A DNA stretch of 64,000 bases from Hirudinaria manillensis (GCA_034509925.1 CM067527.1:9920001-9984000), one strand, 5' to 3'. Shown: positions 1-14,300, counted from the first letter of the stretch. A program made the numbers and translations. The notes: generated from the letters alone by a model not told the origin.

Positions 1-1320
1 CAAGTACATGTTTGTGTCGTTGTTCACTTTGTATCGCTTCTACTCCAAGACCTCCGAAGGGGCAGAAATTAGTGTAATTATTCAAATAATTGCATAAATA
101 TTTGATTATTAGATATTCATAATATCGTATTTTTTATTAAAATCACGTGAAATTATTTAGGCAATTACGTAATAATAATAATAATTACAATAATTAGCTT
201 GTATTTAATTTATACTCCCAATAAAATATGCGTTATATACAATTGCGTACCTGGTCGTTAGCGTTATTATGTATTGTATTCATGCCAAGCGACTAAATTA
301 CAGAAAAATTACAGGTTCACACAGAAAATTACGTAATAAATTTGTTTTTAACTTCCATTCAAGTTAAGATTCTCGTGTCTTGTGTTTCGATTATCAACTG
401 GAAAATATTAATAATTTATTTTATAATTCATTTTTTATTCGAAATAAAACTCGATATTCAGAATAAATTTATAAAAAAACAGAAATTCCATGTGTCTTTG
501 TTTCTCTATACAAAACAGAAAAAAAAACAATACAACGGAATTGATACAAAAACCGAAAGACAATAAAATCGTCTCCATGACAACGGACAGTGTTCCTTCG
601 AACAAGACGTTGTTGAACCAGTTTTTGTTTTTGTTTTTTTAATTAAACCTTCAAATTCCAATTTCCGAGATTGTTTTTCTGATATTTTGAAAGTCAAATA
701 AATAAAAAATAATTTAAATAAGATAATTTTTTAAAGAAATTAATAAAAAATCGGATAAAATCAAATTTAAAAGATGTTCAACGACTTGGAATCGAGAATG
801 ATTTATTCAATAATTTATGATAATTAATGATAATTAAACAGAAAATGCTGTTAGTCCTAATATATTTTTTTGCATTTTATTAATATTTTAAAATAAATTA
901 ATCTTTAATTATGAGTACATAATTAGAGACTGAAACAATGACTGTCATATATTTGTGAATGATACAGCTAAAAATTATTAATTATAAAGAAATAACAAAG
1001 TCAAAGTCAACGTCAACGTAGGAACAAGTAATTTAGAAAAAGAAACCAAAAAAAAACCCTTTAAAAATTTAATGTTTCGATTTCACGGGATTTTTTGCCC
1101 CCGAAATTTATTCTCGTTCGATGGAAAAAACGTGAAGCGAAAGCGAAACTCTTTCCACGCTCTGACCTGTCATTGACTTCCGGATCAATTGTTCTTTTCC
1201 CGCCATTTGTTCATCGTCAGATGGTCGTCTGCTCGATAAATTGGAGTCCCTAACACATCCTAAGGCTGGGATTTACAACCTTTGCAGGGAGCGGTTCGTG
1301 TGTTATGGCAATGGTTATGT

Positions 1321-1445
1321 TTTTCTTTTATTTATTTATGTGTTTATTTACTTGTTTATTTACTTGTTTATTTGTTTATTTATTATTTATTTATTTATTT
1401 ATTTATTATTTATTTATTTATTTATTTGTTTGTTTATTTTATTTC
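1321..1445. repeat. Tetranucleotide (TTTA)n tract
   Basis: About 125 bases of TTTA-type repeats with scattered TTTG variants. They lie about 95 bases before a long ATATT satellite. The frame across the tract is open only because of the repeat. Confidence 0.85.
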
Positions 1446-1540
1446 AATTTGTCTCTCGGGTGATGTTTAAGGACCGTTCGATGATTCGCCATCATTTCAA
1501 GCCTTTTGTTTTCGATATTATATTACTATTATATGATATG

Positions 1541-1802
1541 ATATTATATTATATTATATTATATTATATTATATTATATTATATTATATTATATTATATT
1601 ATATTATATTATATTATATTATATTATATTATATTATATTATATTATATTATATTATATTATATTATATTATATTATATATTATATTATATTATATTATA
1701 TTATATATATTATATTATATTATATTATATTATATTATATTATATTATATTATATTATATTATATTATATTATATTATATTATATTATATTATATTATAT
1801 TT
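1541..1802. repeat. Pentanucleotide (ATATT)n satellite
   Basis: About 260 bases of nearly pure ATATT units, broken twice by extra TA steps near 1678-1705. A pentamer array of roughly 50 units is the longest simple repeat in the window. Its length may be affected by assembly. Confidence 0.95.
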
Positions 1803-2349
1803 ATAGCTGATCTGAAGACTCATTTCTTGAAGAAAAACCTTAATAAAATATAAAATTAAAAACAGGAATTGCTTTTTGCAAATATTCGAAGAATATTATT
1901 TTAAATTTACATTCAAAAGAGTTGATAAATCATCACCTTCGTCGCCATCATCAAATCTGCTTCCTTCTTTAGAAATACCTGCACTTAAATATTAACTTGG
2001 AAACCTTTATAATTATTTACCAATTACAATCTGTTTCGATGGATCTTTTGGCTTAACTCGTGTGTAACATAACTTGTAACATAACCAGATAATGAATTAG
2101 TTAGGCTGCCTCCTTAGCAGGGAATAATTCCTTTCGGGCATCCTTGGTTTTACCGTTATATTTTTTTTGTTTTCCAATTTATGTGGTGTTGTTAATTTTG
2201 GTGTCTCCAAAAAGATGAATAAATAAAAATAATGAATTAATAATAAGCATTATTAAATTAATAAATATTAAATTAATAATAAAAGGCTCCTATTTATCTT
2301 AATTTCGTGTCTAGTTGCAACAATTCAAAAGGAATTCATAAGATGCCGC

Positions 2350-2468
<119 letters not shown>

Positions 2469-3304
2469 GTTGCGGTGATGGTGGTGATGACGATGACGAT
2501 GCTTCTCCTTGCTTTACTATTCTGACACGTGATTCTGTTGAAAGAAAAAAAATGAGTTTAAGGAATTAAAGATTTTTTGTTTCTCATGAAATTATTATTT
2601 GAAATTATGAACGTATAATTGGGTTAAAGGGTGCTTAGTTAGATTGTTTAAAATTAATAATAACAAATATATTGTTTAAACTATAAAATTTAAATTATTT
2701 AATTAATTAATCTTTGAAATAAATAATAACAATTCATGGCTGTTTTTTTTAAATAATAATATAAATTTTTTAAATAATAATAATTTAAGGACTTACTTTC
2801 AACACAACATCATAGCCATGCAACAACACGAAACAATACAACAACGAACAAATAAACATATAAACATACAATCATACAACAAAACACAACAAAACACACA
2901 ACAACACAACCTCACAATTTCACAGTTGACTATCCACCTCAGTTCTGTTTAGCAGAAGCTCCTTAAAGTTCGTGCAGACGTCTGCCTTCGTTGAACTGAA
3001 TGGCGGCAAAATCTTCTCAATTGCTTAAAATGGCTTTCAATTTCCTTCCCCTTTTCCCTGAATTAATTCCAGGAAATAAATATTTAATTGGGTTATTATT
3101 TTAATTATTTTAATAATCTCTTTTATCGTTTTATATGATTTATTGAATTTTATTTGTTTGATTTTATTTGAAATTATATTTTATTAATTATGATTAATTT
3201 AAGCGATAAGAAAATATTTAGAAATTTAATGATTTGAAAATCATTTACAATGTACAGTGGTCGTCATTTCCTTTAAGCGAGGCGCATTTTTGGCATATAT
3301 TGAA

Positions 3305-3388
3305 AATATTAATTATATTTATTATAATATTTAATATTAATTATATTTATTATAATATTTAATATTAATTATATTTATTATAATATTT
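3305..3388. repeat. 28-bp tandem repeat, three copies
   Basis: Three head-to-tail copies of a 28-base AT unit begin at 3305, 3333 and 3361 and are essentially identical. This suggests a recent tandem duplication. Confidence 0.85.
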
Positions 3389-3897
3389 GTTTATTTAATC
3401 CAATTATTAACGTGAATCTTTTCATAAACTTTACAAACGAATTTATTACATGCTTTGGCAGGATATGCAAATTAGCGTGCCAACATGTTCGTCATGACTT
3501 AAAGTCATAAATGGCTGTCATAAATTTGCATAATTAATTATTCATTGGGGTTATGTCGGGGCGCATTGTTCAATTATCTTATCAGCTACTTATAAATATT
3601 AATATATGTAAATCGGACATTATTTAAATAACCAAGTAACTAAGTTGAAATCCGAAACATGCAAACCCAGTGATTGCATCAACATCAGGCAAACAACATC
3701 ACAAAAGGAGATACAAAAGAAGCAACAAAGAACTCAAACGAATTCAAAAAGTCAAACATTAGCAACAAAGCAGAACAAAAGAAACCATATTGAATAATTG
3801 ATGTAACAAATATTTCAACAAATTAACTTTTATTAAAAAATTCTTTCCGGTGGAAAAGCCATTGTCAGTTGAGTGAACAGTTTGTGCATTGTTTACA

Positions 3898-4098
3898 AGA
3901 TACTATTGCAACTGTTGTTGTCGTCGTTGTTGTTGCTACTGTTGTCATTGTTGTTGTTGCTGCTGTTGCTGCTACTGTTATTGCTGTTGTTGTTGCTACT
4001 GTTATTGATGATGTTGTTATTGCCGTTGTTGTTGTTATTGCTGTTGTCGTCGTTGTTGTTGTTGTTGTTGCTACTGTTATTGCTGTTGTTGTTGTTAA
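3898..4098. repeat. Imperfect GTT/GCT/ATT triplet tract
   Basis: About 200 bases of degenerate triplets of the form GTT, GCT, ACT and ATT. All three plus-strand frames, and the minus strand, are open across it as poly-Leu, poly-Val or poly-Thr. These readings are repeat artefacts. Confidence 0.85.
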
Positions 4099-4189
4099 CC
4101 TCGTTACGAAAGGAAGTGCTTTTTTTAATGGCATTAATTCGAATTCACGAGAAAATTGAGCGGTTTTCACGGCCAAAACGACGCCATTT

Positions 4190-4260
4190 TTGTTTGTTCC
4201 CGTTGCCTCGGCAACCTGGAAGACTCCGCCCACTCGCCCATACCCCACCCCCCCACCCTA
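4190..4260. promoter_or_regulatory. GC-rich island with palindromic X-box (RFX-type) motif
   Basis: Positions 4202-4215 read GTTGCC, a two-base spacer, then GGCAAC: a perfect inverted repeat matching the X-box consensus bound by RFX transcription factors. CCGCCCAC-type GC elements and a C-run follow at 4227-4258. In animals X-boxes mark promoters of ciliary genes. No convincing coding start was found on either side, so the target gene is unknown. The motif is seen directly; its function is inferred. Confidence 0.45.
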
Positions 4261-4338
4261 GGTGCACGCTGATGGAGTCATAAAATACGGCTGCATTTTT
4301 AACGAAGAATAATAAAATGACCACCTTGATGGTTGCCC

Positions 4339-4397
4339 GTGACGACGACGACGACGACGACGACGATGATGATGATGACGATGACGACGATGATGAC
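4339..4397. repeat. (GAC/GAT)n triplet tract
   Basis: About 59 bases of GAC then mixed GAT/GAC triplets. One frame reads as poly-aspartate in a 63-codon open frame starting at 4317. I do not regard that as a gene. Confidence 0.85.
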
Positions 4398-4842
4398 GTT
4401 AGAATGAATGGTAGTGATAATGATAGCGCGGATGGTGATCATCGTGCCCTGACAACGGTGATGATGAATACGACGAGGACTTCATTGAAACTTTGGAGCA
4501 TCACGTGATGCTGTTCAAATGATTCTTTGATGGCTCTCATTGGTCAATTCAATTTGCCTCTTTATTTTTATTTCCGAACGAAAATACCTTCTGACGCCTT
4601 TTGTGATGTTTATTTTATTTATTTATTATTTTATTTATTTTGTTATTCATTTATTATCTTATTTCATAATAATTCCAGTTTAACTTCATTCGGTAAAACA
4701 CTTATTCCAATAGATTTTTTTTTGAGTTTATGAGTTTATTAAGGTATCAAAGAAACTAAAAGAACAAATAGCAAATTGTTTCATTTACATAATTAAATAT
4801 TAGTTATACTATTCCATACATTACCATGAAAATTTACTTTAT

Positions 4843-4843
4843 A

Positions 4844-4905
<62 letters not shown>

Positions 4906-4919
4906 TAACAATAATAATA
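4843..4919. repeat. (AAT)n microsatellite
   Basis: About 77 bases of AAT repeats, with AAC variants at the right edge. Confidence 0.9.
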
Positions 4920-5156
4920 CTTATAATACTTATAATGAATGGAGATGTACGAGGTGTGGGACTCATTCAAGTGTTGAAAGGAAATTTCCAAGAATTGTTC
5001 TTGTGATTTATGGAGGCCTTAACCTAATGCAGAGTATTTTAACTCATTCGTTATCGATATCTTCAATCTATCAGACATTTTCTTCTTTGGAATTCATAAC
5101 TTATATTCCTGCCATTACTATTATTATTATTATTATTATTATCATTATTATTATTA

Positions 5157-5232
5157 TACATGTATATTATTATATTTATTAATATTATATATTATACATG
5201 TATATTATTATATTTATTAATATTATAAATAC
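5157..5232. repeat. 38-bp tandem duplication
   Basis: Two copies of a 38-base AT-rich unit, each starting TACATGTATATT, begin at 5157 and 5195. They follow an ATT microsatellite at about 5117-5156. Confidence 0.75.
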
Positions 5233-5793
5233 ATTAATATTATTTATTATTATTTAATGGTTATTATTTATTAAATATTAATAATTATATAGGATGGGGT
5301 ACGCACCTCTCATTTCAGGTTTTGATCAATAATTAAATGAAAAATTTGAAATTACAATTTGTAATGAAATTACATTAAATATTAATTTTACATAAATTTA
5401 TTTATATATTATTATTATTATTATTATTATATTTAAATACATACCAAATATTTATATTAAATGCTTATCATTCTATTGTTAACAGGCCATTCGGAAAGAA
5501 ATGAAAGATTGATTTTGTAGGATTTGACGTTTGATTATGATGACGATTTCGATGATGATGAAGACGACGACGACGATGACGACATCTTGTGACATTTCGT
5601 TGCATTGAAAAAAGTCTTTAGAATTTGATCTCAGCGCATGCCGTACCAAGATAAGATGTCTCTGAGAAAATATTCTCGTCTGAAAATAAAAAAATAATTT
5701 ATATTTTTTATAAATAATCTTGAAGTACGATAAAAATAAATTTAAAATTTATGTACTGATTCCAAAAAATAATCAAATTATTTCTAATGTAGG

Positions 5794-5829
<36 letters not shown>

Positions 5830-6300
5830 CAAAATATATAATAGTTGCACTGAATAATAACAATAATAATAATAATCCTGGCTTTAGAGGATTCAAATTT
5901 GTTTACTTTTTAATAATAAAATTTAATAATTAGTTAAAGGAATTATCTCATGCCGATTTTAAAATATATTTTAGGAAAAATTAAATATTAAAAAATATAA
6001 TTTAAATATTTAAAATTACTCTCGGGATTTCACTCTGTTAATTAGTTTCCAGAAAGATGGTTCTTAAAAAAAAATAAAATTTAAATTTAGAAAATAATTT
6101 AGAATTTAATAAAATTTTTATTTAATAAAATCTGAAACAAAATACCCTGAAATTAAAAACCTTTTAATTTAGTCCTTCCTTTTAATAGATTTCCCTGGTC
6201 AGGAAGAAGAAGATTGAAAATTATCCTTGAAAATAATTCCGATTTTACATTCAATTCACTTAATATGATTTATTATTTTAAATCATTTCAACTTATTTAT

Positions 6301-6328
6301 TTTATTATTATTATTATTATTATTATTC

Positions 6329-6363
<35 letters not shown>
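6301..6363. repeat. (ATT)n microsatellite
   Basis: About 63 bases of ATT repeats with a single CTT interruption. Confidence 0.9.
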
Positions 6364-6366
<3 letters not shown>

Positions 6367-8225
6367 TACATCTATTATATATTTTTTGTATTAATGTTAT
6401 TGTAAATACATTGACGCACCTTATTATAGTAGTAACTATAATAGTACGACAAATACTAACAACATAATATTATATATTTATGTTTATTATGACCCATGCA
6501 TTGAAAGAATCGACTCTTGGATTTCAGGCACACGAAGTAATTTTGAGAATATTTTTATTTATTTTTTTAATGTGCGAGAATTGCTTCTTGCTTAATGAAG
6601 TGAATGTCAGATAAGTGGCCGATCTTTCGAGAGGCACGATGACGACGATGATAATGATGATCATCATCATCACCACCACCAACAATAATCATTATCATGA
6701 TCGACTTGGTCATCATCATGGGAAAAACTATCTCTCCCAATCACCAAAAAAGACGGCGACAATTACACATTTCCACACGATAACCTTTTTTGCTTTGTGC
6801 ACCGATTTTAAAGTTCAAAGGTCACAATAGGGTCAAACCCACCCACCCTTCCACCCCCAGAATTTAACCCCACCCAGGACATTGGGGATGAAACGCTGGT
6901 CATCATTGGATGAGATTCCATTTCATTTTCATGAAAAATAAAGAATGCCATCGAAGCGAGAGAATTAGTTTGAAATGTCCCATGAATTATTCAACAAGTC
7001 CAATAATAATTATTATTATAAATATAAACAATAATAATATTATTATGATAATAAAAATAATAGAGAATTGGTCTATAACTTTTTGGATAATGGAATATCC
7101 AAGCAATAAAATGACAATATCAACAGCGATGGTGGTGATGATAATGATGATGATAGTGGAGATTTGATGATAAATGCGAGACTTTGCGGAGGCATTTATT
7201 ATGACAATTGTTGACCCAACCTCCATCCATCTGTCCATCCATCCGCACACCGCATATGAGACCCACGTTAAAGAATATTCCAGAATTCTTGGCACTTTTT
7301 TCAGGAATTTTTGGAAGAAATAATTTATAATTATACAAGAGCATAGCACAAGCATAGCAACAACAAAACAAGCCAACAACAACCAAGCAACAACCAGTCC
7401 ACAACTCAATTATCATAAATACTGTCACCATAATATTATATAATTATGTTTAATAATTGTTGTACAAGCTCAATGATATACTAAAAATTAGGTGTGTTCT
7501 ATTCTACATCTGGTTCCGTCAACATGCCAAGGATGTTTTTAATTCGTTTATTTTCAATTGTTATTACTTTTATTTCGTAATGTATTTTTATTATGAACCT
7601 TTATTATTTGATTACCGAAATCAATGTATGGATTTTTTAAGGAAAACAATTCTAAATAAATCAGGTATTTATTAAATACCGCACAATATTTTCTTGAGCT
7701 CAAATATTTATAATAAAAAAAAATTCGCAACAATTTAATTAATTAAACCGCCAAAAGTCCTATTAACATATTCCGGAAGTCATCTGCTGGATTGGACTGG
7801 ACAGCCGATGAATATTCATGAAACCGATTGAAACTCCGCCCATTAATTTCACTCGAAGAAAGCAAAGCCACTTGTTGACCGATGAATTTGGGTTAGGCAG
7901 ATATACTGCATGTGGTGCTCATCGGCCTAATTTTCAATTTCCAAGGCAGGGGTAAACGCCCTTCCTTAACCTCCACAAGTGGGTTAGGGCAAAGGTTAAC
8001 TGCCCCTCGTCAAAATATCATCAAAACATTATATAACTGACAGGTAATAATAATTATCTGTTATTGTTTCATATAATAATTATTTGCACTGTAACTATGC
8101 TCGTTTAACAATATGGTATTGATACAAATGTAATCAAATTTATTATACTTTCCTTTGATTATATCTATTTTACCGATGTATTTCTAAGCAGCTCCGGTTT
8201 AAAAAGTGTTAGAAATAAATGAAAT

Positions 8226-8230
<5 letters not shown>

Positions 8231-8284
<54 letters not shown>

Positions 8285-8334
8285 TAATAATAATAATAAT
8301 AATAAGAAGAAGAAGAAGAAAAAAGAAGAAGAAT
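8231..8334. repeat. (AAT)n followed by (AAG)n microsatellite
   Basis: A compound repeat: AAT units to about 8304, then AAG/AGA units to about 8334. Single interruptions are present. Confidence 0.9.
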
Positions 8335-9469
8335 AGTCATCATCATCATCATAATAATCATAATAAAATTAATAAAAATTAAAATATTAACAATAAACAC
8401 TTTTTAAAAGAAATAACATGATTTTGTTGAAGCTTGTCAGAGTTTTGTTCTTTGAAAAAATTTGGCTTCAACGACCTTTTATTATTTTATTTTCCTTCTT
8501 AAAGAAAATATTCCGAAAAATTATTTCACTTACCATGGCATCACTTAGGCAGTTTCATGTCTTAGTAATATTATTATAACATTACACTTGAAAGAATATT
8601 GCTATTATAACTAAATATTTGTGCATTACAATAAAATTATATTATCATAATATAAGTGATGGCGTAATACAATAATGTATAATAAGATAATAATAATAAT
8701 TTACAATATAATCGTAGTAATTAACAATTTAACCATTAATATTAATAAAATCGGCCATAGTTTATATTTACATTCAATATTATATTTCATGCCAGGCAAA
8801 GCTATCGAAACTTAATTTAAATGATAAAAAGAATGTTGATGATTTCCTCAGCTGGGATTTGAACACAGCACCAACCAAACTCAAAATTTCGGCACGCAGT
8901 GAATCTAAGTTCGAGCGACCAAAAAGTAACTTGAGTTAATTAACGTAAACTTCGTAGTTAAAAAATGAACCATAGAAAGCGACTTGAAGTCTTAGGCTGT
9001 TCAAGCAAAAATATAATTAATTAAGTTACCATTAATAAAGTTACAATTTAGAGTTACCTCGGATGAGCTTATATTATATTATGTTTTTATTGTTTATTTT
9101 CACAAAAACTCACAATTTTCAAAGTCATCAAAATCCTCAAACGATTCTGGGAAAAAACCCAAGGATGGTGACAGTCGCAAGCACTTGAGATAATCAAGTG
9201 AAAGAAAGATTCTCAACAGCTCAGCTAATCACAAAACAGTCAAGTATGCAACCACCGCAGACAAGTTAAATTATTGGTTATGATTTTAGTTTAACAATAA
9301 CCAACTCGGGCGAGATATCCCTTGTGATACAGTGAGGGGATCGCACCTAATGGCATTCCAAATAGCTAATAGCTTTTGTGAAAAACACCATCACAATGCC
9401 TGCCCCACTAAAAATACATGATTCCTGTTCAAGTGGCTTAAAACTTAAAACTCATTGTGAACTTAGATT

Positions 9470-10727
9470 TAGACTCACAAATTTCTTTTTATTGGTAGGA
9501 ATTTCAAAAATACGAGCTTATTATATTCATCGTTGACAACGACTCGGATCCAAAAATATGGCGAATAGATGTTGCCAAACTAGGATTTTGAAGCAGTCGA
9601 AGCAATTGAAATGGAAGATTCGAATATCAAATCCGATCCAGGTGCCCAAACTGCAGTTCGCCGTCGGGAAAGACGGGCATCTGAGCATCTCCGACGACTG
9701 GAAAGAATGGCAAATAAAAGGAATAAATAATAATGAATTAAAGACTCTTCGCACGCACGCACGCTCCTCCTCGAGAGGTCGGTAGCAGTGTAGTGGTAGG
9801 AGCGACGGGAATGTTTACGACGACGCGTAGTCACGGTTTCGGAAGACGACAAACTTGCGGAATTTTCGAACACAAAAAAAGCAGTTAAAAATGCAAACAA
9901 ATGGAAGAAATTAAAATGCATCTGAAACGGGTGAATGCAATCATCTGCGACCGAAAATCAATCGAGCGCGACCTCAAAGGGGACCCGACCGTCTGCACTC
10001 GATCACACGTCACGGAACTGAAAATACTGCTCAAGAGAATACTGATAAGCATCTCTTTTCAAACCAGAAAGAAAGAAAAAATCACTTTAAAACGAAGGAA
10101 ATGCAAAAATCAAAGAGGTCCTAGACTAAGCTTAGTAGAATCGGAAGCACTAATAAACAAAGCGGCAATGAAACCGATCGACCCCCGTCAGGTCAAACTA
10201 AGAAACTCTTTCGAGGTCGGGGAAAACCCTGGAAACGGCGAGAGCTTCGTCCGACGCGTGATTCTTCAAGTGATTCTTCGATTCCGTTCCATCAAAGTCG
10301 AGTAAAAAACTAATTCCATAAAAAAGTTACAAAATGTGGAAATTAAAAAAAAAAAGCTCCGACTTTGAGACGACTTGAGGTGCATCTTTTTCCAGGTGGA
10401 TTTCAGAACTTTTGCAGAGTCCACAGAGTGGCCCGGTTTTGCAGAGGGCCCGTTAAAAATCTCTTTTAACGACATAAAAATCACTAAAAATGTAAAAAAA
10501 AAAGGACTTCTCAAAATATGAAATCAAAGAACGTCAAAGATGCACTTTTCACTTTTCATCTCGGCAATTTCGGTTATTTAATTTTCACAAATATGTCGTC
10601 TATTTACATCAAAAAAGCCATTTTCTCAAGGAATGTCTCCAAAGGATGTCCAAACAAAAAAAAATCTCCTCAAAGATCGACCAACAAATGCAGGCAAAAA
10701 GAAACCGAACGAAGAATTTCTTCGACT
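9470..10727 (-). other. Probable 3' UTR of the DYRK gene
   Basis: This block lies directly after the DYRK stop codon and is richer in G+C (especially 9560-10300) than the flanking AT DNA. The first canonical poly(A) signal met on the minus strand is AATAAA at about 9488-9493, so the message may end near 9470. An open frame on the opposite strand (9901-10305) lies inside it and is listed separately. The boundary is an inference. Confidence 0.4.
9901..10305 (+). CDS. Unrecognised 134-codon open frame, antisense to the DYRK 3' region
   Basis: An ATG-initiated frame of 134 residues, rich in Lys, Arg and Ile. I recognise no domain, signal peptide or membrane segment. It lies entirely inside what is probably the 3' UTR of the kinase gene on the other strand, where raised G+C makes chance open frames more likely. 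Codons are not repetitive, which argues slightly for a real peptide. No TATA element or splice context supports it. Treat as hypothetical; an antisense transcript or pure chance are equally good explanations. Confidence 0.15.
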   Translation: MEEIKMHLKRVNAIICDRKSIERDLKGDPTVCTRSHVTELKILLKRILISISFQTRKKEKITLKRRKCKNQRGPRLSLVESEALINKAAMKPIDPRQVKLRNSFEVGENPGNGESFVRRVILQVILRFRSIKVE

Positions 10728-11266
10728 TCAGATGACCTTGTTTTCTGTGTCCGTGATGGATGATATCCCCTTGTTGTTGTTGTGCACCAGGGACTCGTTC
10801 CTGTTGCGAAGGTTGTTTGAGGTCACTGCCAAGGTCGGCCTCTTCTTGAACTGGTTGTTGCTATTGTTGCTGAGGTTGTTGTTGTTACCGATGGCATGGA
10901 GAGGCGTCTGCCCTCCGAGAGTCACGTCGAACCAAACGTGTCGCAGAGCGTCGCGAGAGGTCGTTCGTTCGGAGGGCGACCACGCGAGACACTTCCTCAT
11001 GAAGTCGAGAAAGACGGGATCCGAGCAGTTGTTGAGGACCTGCCTCAGGTCCTTGGAACCCGGCGAGGCCCGAATTCGGCCCTTGGCAGTCGAACCCCCT
11101 TTCAGGACGCTTTTGCCGACGGAATTGATTTCCACCGTGCAGTAGCTGAAAGGATTGTTTAGTGAACATTAATTAAAGGCATAAATTCAGATGTTCTACT
11201 CATACTTTGCAATTGAAATTGTAGTTGTCCTATTTGTGCTCCACCACAACAGTAGTAATACTAGTA

Positions 11267-11317
<51 letters not shown>

Positions 11318-14300
11318 TCAACAAACTAAAACAATCAAATCAAAAGTCCCTTTCAGTTCAGTAATCAGATTGGCACAAATGGGTGCAGTTTAATTTCAAC
11401 ACTCACAATGCAACCTAATGAATACCCTATTTGTACTCATAACTTATGATTCACGAGGCACATAAAAACTAAACATAAAAATAAAAGTAGACGATGATGC
11501 TTTCATCAAAACGTCAGGAAACCGTCTAAATTTCAAAATTATAAAACTTAAACAAAGAAATTTTTGCCACTAAGAACACTAACCAGTTCATACTAATTAT
11601 TATTACTTGACCTAAAAGTAGCAAACATTAACTACAACCACAATACGAAACAACCACCTTCACAAGCACAGCCTATAATCCATCACTGTAGTCATCATCA
11701 AAATTGGTCGAAACCATCCCGAAGTGAAAGGAAACTGACCTCGGAAATCCCCTCGAGTTGAAGAACAAGTTCTTCCTCTTGCACTCTTCCAGGAACGTCT
11801 CCGGCGGCATCCCGAGCACCTCGAGGATGCAGGCCAACTGATCCTCCTCGTTCTCGCCCGGAAAGAGCGGACGGCCGGTCAGCAGTTCCGCCAGGATGCA
11901 TCCGAAGCTCCACATGTCGATGGGGGTTCCGTAACGAGCCCCCAGGATGACCTCCGGTGCCCTGTAGAATCGCGACTGGATGTACGAGTATATCCTCTGG
12001 TGCTCGAAGCAGCTGGCGCCAAAGTCGATGACCTGGTGAAGGATGGGTTTTAGTTTTTAGTTTTAAGTTTTTTTTTTGTAGTTGTACTTCTAATTTGTCA
12101 TGTAAAATAATTATATATTATAATAACATATATTCTAAAATAATTTCTGGGCGTCGTATTTAAGGAATTTTAATTAAAAAGGAATATTTTGTGGTGAAAA
12201 ATTTTCTTTAAAACTAATTGATAATCGAAGAAATGATTGATGGAAAGTTCAGCTCTTAATGCTTAAGATTATGTTGTTCTCAAATTAGATTTTTATGACA
12301 ACAAAAACATTTCTGGAGATAACAGTCATGATAATGATAGTGACCATATTACTTTAAAAGAATTACAGATTACAAAGCAGATCGTACTGGTGAAAGTACG
12401 CTATTAAAGTGATAGCATTTAAGCATCAGTGATAACATCAGCACTTAATGTTCAATCATTTCTAAAGGTTGATCGATTGAACTCGAGGGAAATTGAAGTC
12501 CAAGACTCATCAGTTCAATCATTTTGGTTCAATCACTCGGTCACTGATGGTTCCTAATTTACATTTCCCCCCAAATCAGGAATAGTTTTTTTTTCCTAAA
12601 TTGCAAGTAGAAATTATACCGATATGTATAGAACTGACAATAACCATGTGTAATGAATATTTTATAAATCAATATTGAAAAGTTCTTGTAAGCCTTGTAA
12701 GTTAATACTTAACTGGTATCAACTAACGATATTTTAACTCCTTTACATACATACATATACTCGTGCACGTGATATGAATTTCTAATAGCTTGAAAAGCAT
12801 GATTTTGAAATATAAATTAGCTCTTAAATTGAAAATGATGCTAAAAATAATTCTCGTGCAGAGAGAATCCACTGCCCAAGGGCTTAATTCCAAGGCTGCA
12901 ATAAACACAGCATTTAATCTCCTGCGATTAGCCAAGAAATTGATTCCAAAGTCTGAATAACCCCATAAAGGCACATAAAAGCAGGATTATTCGTAGTAGT
13001 TTCTGCATTTTATTTGCTAATATGGATATTTATATTATTAAATATATTATAAATTGTAATAGTAAATAAAATATAATAAATGTATTAGTGTCCTTTTCAT
13101 TCCATCTGCCTGTTATTACCATACTATAATGCTATAATATTATATACATCATATTATAATATAACATCATACTATAATAATATATACTATGCTATAACAC
13201 TATATGATTTTATTTAAATATATTTTTTATACTTTTATACTATTTAAATATATTTATTATACTTTATCAACTAATATACATATTTATATTATAAAATAGA
13301 TTACAAAAATATTATCAAATAAAATATACTAAACATATTAATGTTTGCTTGACTCCATTTGCCTGCTGTTACTCATAATGCATGATAAGCACATGCATTT
13401 GCTTGCATCTAAACTTTCATTTTTTAAATAATTAATAATATTGCTATTATTATTATTACTATTATTATTGCTATTATTATTATTATTATTATTATTGCAC
13501 TTATATTATTGTGCTTACATAATAATTATTATAATAATATTCACAGTAATTCAAAGTAATTTGTCTGAATCTGATTTCCAAGCCAATTGTAGGTAAATTG
13601 CATCTCCAATTCAAAACCACTTCCCTAATGACACTAATGTTACACTAAAAGCCGGATTTATTTGCACATTTGTTCGGGTCTCGCACTTAATTATTCCGTC
13701 GGCTCTGAATAATAATCATATTATAATAAAATTATGCGTAAAATCATAATATTGTTAATATTATCATTAGTTGTAAATGTAAAAAAAATGCATTTCAAAA
13801 TGTAGGAGTGACTTTTTTTTTCTCATGCAACATGATAGCTTTTATCTGGTTCCTTAAGTATCAGATAAGATGAATGTTTCAGTGTTTATTTCAACACTCA
13901 ACACCTCAATTCAATTTCAGGGCTAATTGATTAAAAGAATTAGGTATATAATTTATTTATTTACTTATTATGCGATACAGATCATGATCAATAACATCAA
14001 TATTAATATTAATATCAACAGTATCAACCACCAACTGCCAGCAACTAATGGTTGCTCAGAAGAATTCCTGCCAACATAAACTAGTAATAAGCAAGTGATG
14101 GTTGCTAATGTGACAGTTGCATGTTATGTCCATAACCAGGCATGCAAATCCAGAAACAAGGCACAAACAACGATGCTTATGATCACAGCATCACCCATAC
14201 TACTCAACCTGCCTATCATTGTCATCACAAGTTCTTTCCTGACATCCAGCATGTATTCATTCCACTCACCTTTATGCCACTCCTTCCTTCTTGCTTCAGT

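Noticed and set aside
1-76. Possible partial exon at the left edge reading KYMFVSLFTLYRFYSKTSE
   Set aside because: The frame is open and membrane-like, with a GTAATT donor-like site, but too short and cut by the window edge to identify.
1168-1208. Minus-strand ATGGCGGG start followed by a GTCAGA donor-like site
   Set aside because: It looks like a tiny first exon near ETS-like TTCCGG motifs, but no second exon could be found in the remaining 1.1 kb.
3865-4283. Open frames on both strands rich in Leu, Val or Thr
   Set aside because: All arise from a degenerate GTT/GCT triplet tract that is open in every frame.
8848-8870. Minus-strand box-B-like GTTCAAATCCC, possible tRNA or SINE
   Set aside because: No matching box A or cloverleaf could be found at the right distance.
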